Below the pieces are notes generated by a model, which searched no databases, was not told where the DNA came from, and saw only the letters and a list, made by a program, of their open reading frames with translations. Shown piece after piece: positions 15,836-19,134 of a DNA stretch of 19,134 nucleotides (position 1 is the stretch's first letter; each line of letters starts with the position of its first letter). A program made the translations under genes and the position numbers. Source of the stretch: an uncultured Armatimonadota bacterium (GTDB lineage: Bacteria > Armatimonadota > Armatimonadia > Armatimonadales > Armatimonadaceae); contig CAIYBQ010000512.1 of NCBI GenBank assembly GCA_903924445.1, positions 1 to 19,134 on the forward strand, in the 5' to 3' direction.

Positions 15836-17232
15836 TACTTGCCACCTCCAAGTGCCTGAACGGCTTTTGTTACTACTGCCGCTGGTGCAACGGATGTTGG
15901 AACGGCAACCGTGGGAACTAGCCCCGTACCAGCCCAGCCGCGTGACTTTCCAGCAAGAGTCCCAACATTGAGCGTGAAGCCAGAGCCATCATCCAATGTA
16001 TAGAGTCCCTGCAACAGGCCATCTCCAAATGTTGTCTGTCCAACTACTGGTGCCTGACGGCGCTCCAGCATGCAGAGTGCGAGCGCTTCAGAAACGGATG
16101 CAGTCCCGCGGTCGGTAAGGACGGCAACCTTGCCAAGTTTGAGGGCATTGCCCGTCGTCTTTAAGGTCTTTCGGGCGCCTTTTTGACCAATCTCAACGCA
16201 GAAGGCACCGGGACCAGCGAGGGCACCGGCGACTGACTGGCCTGCTTCGATATCGCCTCCCGGGTTACCCCGGAGGTCAACGATTACATTTTTGCCAGCG
16301 GAGCCAGCCAGCGCAGCACGGACATCCTTGCCAGCGGTCTCGCCAAAGAATGGAATCTTCAAGAGCACCGTAGATGCATTGACAGGTTGGACACTGACCG
16401 ATTCAACCTTGGTTTGTGTCAGCGAGACAGGAACATCGATTGACTTCCCAGCGCGAAGCACCGTGATCGTGAAGCGATCCTTTTTGGCAACTTCCTTGGC
16501 GGCATCCGACTTTACAGCCGAGCGGTCGCCGCGGAGCAGCAGCTCAGCATCACGATACGCCATCCCGTTTTCAATCCGGGCCTTGGTGCTCTTACGAACC
16601 TTCTCAACTTCTTCATCGGTGACATCCCGGTCCTGCCAGCGCTGCAATATACGGTTGTAGGCAAGCAATGGACTGTGTCCGAAGACGTAGCGTCCATCCA
16701 CCTTTTGGACCGAATCGCCAGGTTTCAGACCAGCGATGGCAGCAGGTGAGCCGGCGATCGGCGCAACAACCGTCACACGAAAGTCAGTAAAGCCATCCTG
16801 TTTCACGCCACGAATGGTCAAGGCTGCACCGATGCCGTTAAGAATGCCCTTGCCTTCTTGTTCCATCAGCTGGCGGGACGATGACTCTACAAAGGTTGAG
16901 TGCGGATCATCCAAGGATGACAACATCGCGCGGACGGCACCATGCGCCATCTTGTTTTTGTCGGGGAGGTTGTCTACAAACTGGGAGCGGACAAGGCCAT
17001 ACACGGTTTCAAAGAGGGAAAACCCCTGGGATTCAGGTGCACCGGGGGATGCATCCGTTGCGTTGCCAGGGAGTGTAACGGCAGGAAGCTCGGCAACCTG
17101 TGTTCCAGTGGCCCGCGTGTTACTGATGGCAGTCGTGGTTTGAGGTGCACGAAGGAGGCGTCCAGCAGCGAAGGCAACTCCGAAGCTTCCGGCCAGCCCA
17201 AGCGTGATGATGAGTGAGTTCCAACGTCGCAT
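15835..17232 (-). CDS. S41-type protein lacking the catalytic lysine (probable pseudoprotease)
   Basis: This 465-residue protein has the same layout as the gene after it: signal anchor (about 6-23), linker, helical domain, PDZ (about 130-265) and S41 core with VDLRGNPGGD (318-327). The nucleophile Ser379 is kept in RGTASVSEA. The residue 25 further on, which is Lys in active C-terminal processing peptidases (TFGKG), is Asp404 here (TFGDG, codon GAT). A single base change cannot turn a Lys codon into GAT, so a simple sequencing error is unlikely. The PDZ has an extra charged helical insertion at about 195-250. AGGAG lies about 11 bases before the ATG. A -10-like TACAAT (complement of 17310-17315) may start the two-gene transcript. 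It is probably a catalytically dead partner or regulator of the neighbouring protease, held at the membrane; this is inferred. Confidence 0.88.
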   Translation of the reverse strand: MRRWNSLIITLGLAGSFGVAFAAGRLLRAPQTTTAISNTRATGTQVAELPAVTLPGNATDASPGAPESQGFSLFETVYGLVRSQFVDNLPDKNKMAHGAVRAMLSSLDDPHSTFVESSSRQLMEQEGKGILNGIGAALTIRGVKQDGFTDFRVTVVAPIAGSPAAIAGLKPGDSVQKVDGRYVFGHSPLLAYNRILQRWQDRDVTDEEVEKVRKSTKARIENGMAYRDAELLLRGDRSAVKSDAAKEVAKKDRFTITVLRAGKSIDVPVSLTQTKVESVSVQPVNASTVLLKIPFFGETAGKDVRAALAGSAGKNVIVDLRGNPGGDIEAGQSVAGALAGPGAFCVEIGQKGARKTLKTTGNALKLGKVAVLTDRGTASVSEALALCMLERRQAPVVGQTTFGDGLLQGLYTLDDGSGFTLNVGTLAGKSRGWAGTGLVPTVAVPTSVAPAAVVTKAVQALGGGK

Positions 17233-17402
17233 CGCAGCTTTAACTCCTTACCGGTTGGTGGAGGCAATCCTTTGTTAGGAAAGGCTAGAGCCACTCTGCC
17301 GGGTCGGAAATTGTACCACCGCGAGGTTGTGAATTGTTCCCCAGCATTTCCATCCCGTACACGCGAATGGACATCTTTTTCAAGATGGACGGCACGCTAA
17401 AT

Positions 17403-17432
17403 TTGCGCTTCAGCATACCGGCGTGATAACTT
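17403..17432 (+). promoter_or_regulatory. Possible rpmH promoter
   Basis: TTGCGC (17403-17408) and TAACTT (17427-17432) have an 18-base spacer and lie about 57 bases before rpmH. The rest of 17233-17489 has a small hairpin CATCTT/AAGATG (17372-17387) and no gene. I see no DnaA-box cluster, although this cluster is often near the replication origin. Confidence 0.3.
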
Positions 17433-17489
17433 AGCCCTTGCGCCACGGCCTATTTTCGCCCGGTGGTCAATTTAACGTGAGATAAATAA

Positions 17490-17636
17490 ATGAAGCGTAC
17501 ATTTCAACCAAAAAACCGACGTCGCCTGCGTGTGCATGGCTTCCGCGCAAGGATGCGTACCAGTGATGGCCGTAACGTCCTTAAGAACCGCCGTGGTCAA
17601 GGACGCCATCGCTTGTCTGTGTTTGCAAACAAGTAA
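17490..17636 (+). CDS. rpmH: 50S ribosomal protein L34
   Basis: L34 is a small basic protein of the large ribosomal subunit. The 48-residue product starts MKRTFQPKNRRRLRVHGFRA, with the family's typical N terminus (MKRTFQPs.RRR...HGFR.RM.T..GR.VL..RR.KGR) carried through GRNVLKNRRGQGRHRLSV. The C terminus is slightly extended compared with the usual 44-45 residues (FANK). No strong ribosome site is seen. It heads the conserved rpmH-rnpA-yidD-yidC order, 29 bases before the fused rnpA-yidD gene. Confidence 0.96.
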   Translation: MKRTFQPKNRRRLRVHGFRARMRTSDGRNVLKNRRGQGRHRLSVFANK

Positions 17637-17665
17637 CTTAGCGACCTGACTTCCTTTTTACGCTG

Positions 17666-18349
17666 ATGTTATCGCGCCCGTTTCGCTTGACCGAGCGACG
17701 CGATTTCGCTACCGTATATAATAGACGCCGCATGGCGCACACTGAGCACCTGACCATTTACTGGATGCAGGACAAACGTGGGCACCGGCGGCGTTTTGGA
17801 TTTGTTACATCCAAAAAGGTAGGCAAGGCCCACGACCGTAACTTGGTCCGTCGTCGTTTACGTCACGTGTGCGCAGCGTGTGTTGAGTCGTTTATCCCAG
17901 GGGATTACATCTTTGTTGCCCGCCCTGGAAGCCCCGAGCTCTCACAGGACGCACTTGCTCTCGAACTGTTTTCCGCACGTGAGAAGCTATACTCGCGATT
18001 GCCGAAGGAACAACCGGCCGCTGCGCCTGTTGAGCTTGTGAGCGATGAAATCATCGAGGGTCCGGATGCAACATCAGGGGTCAGTGAATGCCCCATCGCA
18101 GCGGTCGCAACCACGCAAGCAGGAACGGATTCGGATGGCCAGCAGGTATCGCTAGCAGTCCGGATGATCCGCATCTACCAAATGATCTCCCGGAACACGC
18201 CATCCACGTGCCGCTACTACCCATCGTGCTCGGAGTTTATGGCCCAGGCGATGCTGCGATACGGGACATGGCCGGGACTTTGGATGGGTCTGCGCCGTAT
18301 TACACGGTGCCATCCGTTCGCAAAAGGCGGACATGACCCGGTGCCGTAG
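17666..18349 (+). CDS. rnpA: RnpA-YidD fusion (RNase P protein + membrane insertion factor)
   Basis: One unbroken 227-codon frame codes for two normally separate proteins. Residues 1 to about 110 are the RNase P protein subunit, which binds the catalytic RNA and helps mature tRNA 5' ends: LSRPFRLTERRDFATVY at the start and the RNR signature KKVGKAHDRNLVRRRLR at 50-66. Residues about 111-160 form an Ala/Glu/Ser/Thr-rich acidic linker. Residues about 161-227 are YidD, the membrane-protein insertion efficiency factor. YidD keeps its amphipathic N-terminal helix (VSLAVRMIRIYQMISRN), the Cys motif STCRYYPSCSEF and the closing RITRCHPFAKGGHDPVP. The normal gene order is rnpA then yidD, so loss of the stop between them would produce this. 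No ribosome site precedes the ATG at 17666. An internal start for a separate YidD (for example ATG at 18167) cannot be excluded. Confidence 0.93.
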   Translation: MLSRPFRLTERRDFATVYNRRRMAHTEHLTIYWMQDKRGHRRRFGFVTSKKVGKAHDRNLVRRRLRHVCAACVESFIPGDYIFVARPGSPELSQDALALELFSAREKLYSRLPKEQPAAAPVELVSDEIIEGPDATSGVSECPIAAVATTQAGTDSDGQQVSLAVRMIRIYQMISRNTPSTCRYYPSCSEFMAQAMLRYGTWPGLWMGLRRITRCHPFAKGGHDPVP

Positions 18350-18405
18350 TAGAATAGAGACTGTGCCCACGGAGTTCCGGTGAGCACCATATAGAGGAAG
18401 ATTGA

Positions 18406-19134
18406 ATGAAGTTGATGAGTCTCCATCGGGCATGGACAATCTGGACCGTTGCATTGCTGGCTATTTTGACCCTTTCGGGCTGTGGCGGCAATGTCTCAAT
18501 TCCGGATACTCCTGACGCTGCCATCACCGAGGCCCAGAAAAAGGTCAAGGTTGCAACCGATGCAGAGATCGCAAAGTCAGCCAAGGTAGGCGAGCTCTGG
18601 ACGGATGCATCCAGCACCTATAAAGCTGTCCAGGATAAGTTCAAGAATTCCGATGTTGGATATACAGGCGCCATCGAGTCCGCGCGTATCATGTCGGACA
18701 AGAAAAAAGAGACTTACAACGCTTGGAAGCAGCTCGATGCGTATCTTCGCAGCACAGAGATGAAGTCTGCAAAGCGCGAAGAAGCGCTGACCCTCTTGCT
18801 CGAGCTTGAAACCAAGCAAAACGATGTCAATGCGAAAACTCCGTACTTCAAGGTCATGGATACCTTGGTTCGGATTTTCGGCAACAACAAGAAGTTCAGC
18901 CCGGTTCTCGCGATTGTATTCATTGCAATCTTCGTCACGGGTATCCTGTGGCCGCTCCGCTACAAGACATTCAAAAATGCGAAGGAGATGCAAAAGTACG
19001 CTCCTCAAATCAAGGATTTGAATGAAAAGTATAAAGCGAATCCGGCCGAGCTGCAGGCAAAGATGAAGGAGTTCCAGCTGGAGCATGGCGTCAACCCCAT
19101 GGGTGGATGTCTCCCGGCGCTGGCACAGATCCCA
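18406..19134 (+). CDS. yidC: YidC/Oxa1 membrane protein insertase, lipoprotein type (5' part)
   Basis: YidC inserts and folds inner-membrane proteins, alone or with SecYEG. The frame is open to the window end, so only the first 243 residues are present. It begins with a lipoprotein signal whose lipobox LSGC puts the modified Cys at residue 26. A predicted helical, charged external domain follows (about 30-150), longer than in most Gram-positive YidC. A first conserved transmembrane segment (about 165-183) and the cytoplasmic hairpin MQKYAPQIKDLNEKYKANPA come next. The segment that should contain the conserved groove arginine (IVRGIMYPL in E. coli) reads IFVTGILWPL, giving Thr178 (codon ACG). 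GAGGAA lies 6 bases before the ATG. A TAGAAT box at 18350-18355, just after rnpA-yidD, may be an extra promoter. Confidence 0.93.
   Translation, partial: MKLMSLHRAWTIWTVALLAILTLSGCGGNVSIPDTPDAAITEAQKKVKVATDAEIAKSAKVGELWTDASSTYKAVQDKFKNSDVGYTGAIESARIMSDKKKETYNAWKQLDAYLRSTEMKSAKREEALTLLLELETKQNDVNAKTPYFKVMDTLVRIFGNNKKFSPVLAIVFIAIFVTGILWPLRYKTFKNAKEMQKYAPQIKDLNEKYKANPAELQAKMKEFQLEHGVNPMGGCLPALAQIP

Noticed and set aside
17372..17387. CATCTT/AAGATG hairpin before rpmH as a terminator or operator
   Set aside because: A 6-bp AT-rich stem without a T run is too weak to call.
17233..17489. Replication origin next to rpmH
   Set aside because: Expected from the gene cluster, but no group of DnaA boxes or AT-rich unwinding region was found.

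Overview
The window looks like an ordinary chromosomal segment of a moderately GC-rich free-living bacterium. There are no phage, IS, CRISPR, rRNA or tRNA genes that I can see. The gene mix (a lipoprotein-type YidC, two-subunit class I fumarase, S9/S10/S41 peptidases, a Gfo/Idh/MocA dehydrogenase and a secreted Gly-rich protein) fits Armatimonadota or a neighbouring Terrabacteria lineage. That assignment is an impression from family resemblance, not a demonstrated placement.

Layout: (1) 1-4.2 kb: a minus-strand S10 carboxypeptidase whose 3' end is followed by two decayed tandem copies of its own tail, then a divergent secreted S9B dipeptidyl-peptidase. (2) 4.2-5.6 kb: a Gfo/Idh/MocA oxidoreductase, ended by a strong bidirectional terminator. 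(3) 5.6-8.5 kb, minus strand: larE-larB-larC, a complete gene set for the nickel-pincer nucleotide cofactor, without larA in view. (4) 8.7-11.0 kb: comM/yifB, then a small secreted Gly-rich repeat protein with its own terminator and a possible upstream mini-ORF. (5) 11.0-13.7 kb: a VOC-fold protein convergent with a minus-strand run fumarase alpha - SanA/YdcF-like (DUF218) - fumarase beta, whose reading frames overlap. (6) 13.7-14.3 kb: pyrE. (7) 14.3-17.2 kb, minus strand: two translationally coupled S41 (CtpA-type) proteins, the upstream one lacking the catalytic lysine. (8) 17.5-19.1 kb: rpmH, an rnpA-yidD gene fusion and the 5' part of yidC, the conserved ribosome/RNase P/membrane-insertase cluster.

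The most unusual points are the RnpA-YidD fusion, the YidC whose groove arginine is read as threonine, the protease/pseudoprotease pair, the tandem decayed gene tails, and a marked excess of the hexamer CATCCG/CGGATG over the whole window. Several genes (VOC, pyrE, perhaps the MocA gene) lack a Shine-Dalgarno sequence but have a -10-like hexamer directly before the start codon, which suggests leaderless mRNAs. Others (larC, larB, comM, S9, S41) have strong GGAGG-type sites. Start codons were chosen on these grounds and often differ from the longest open frame.
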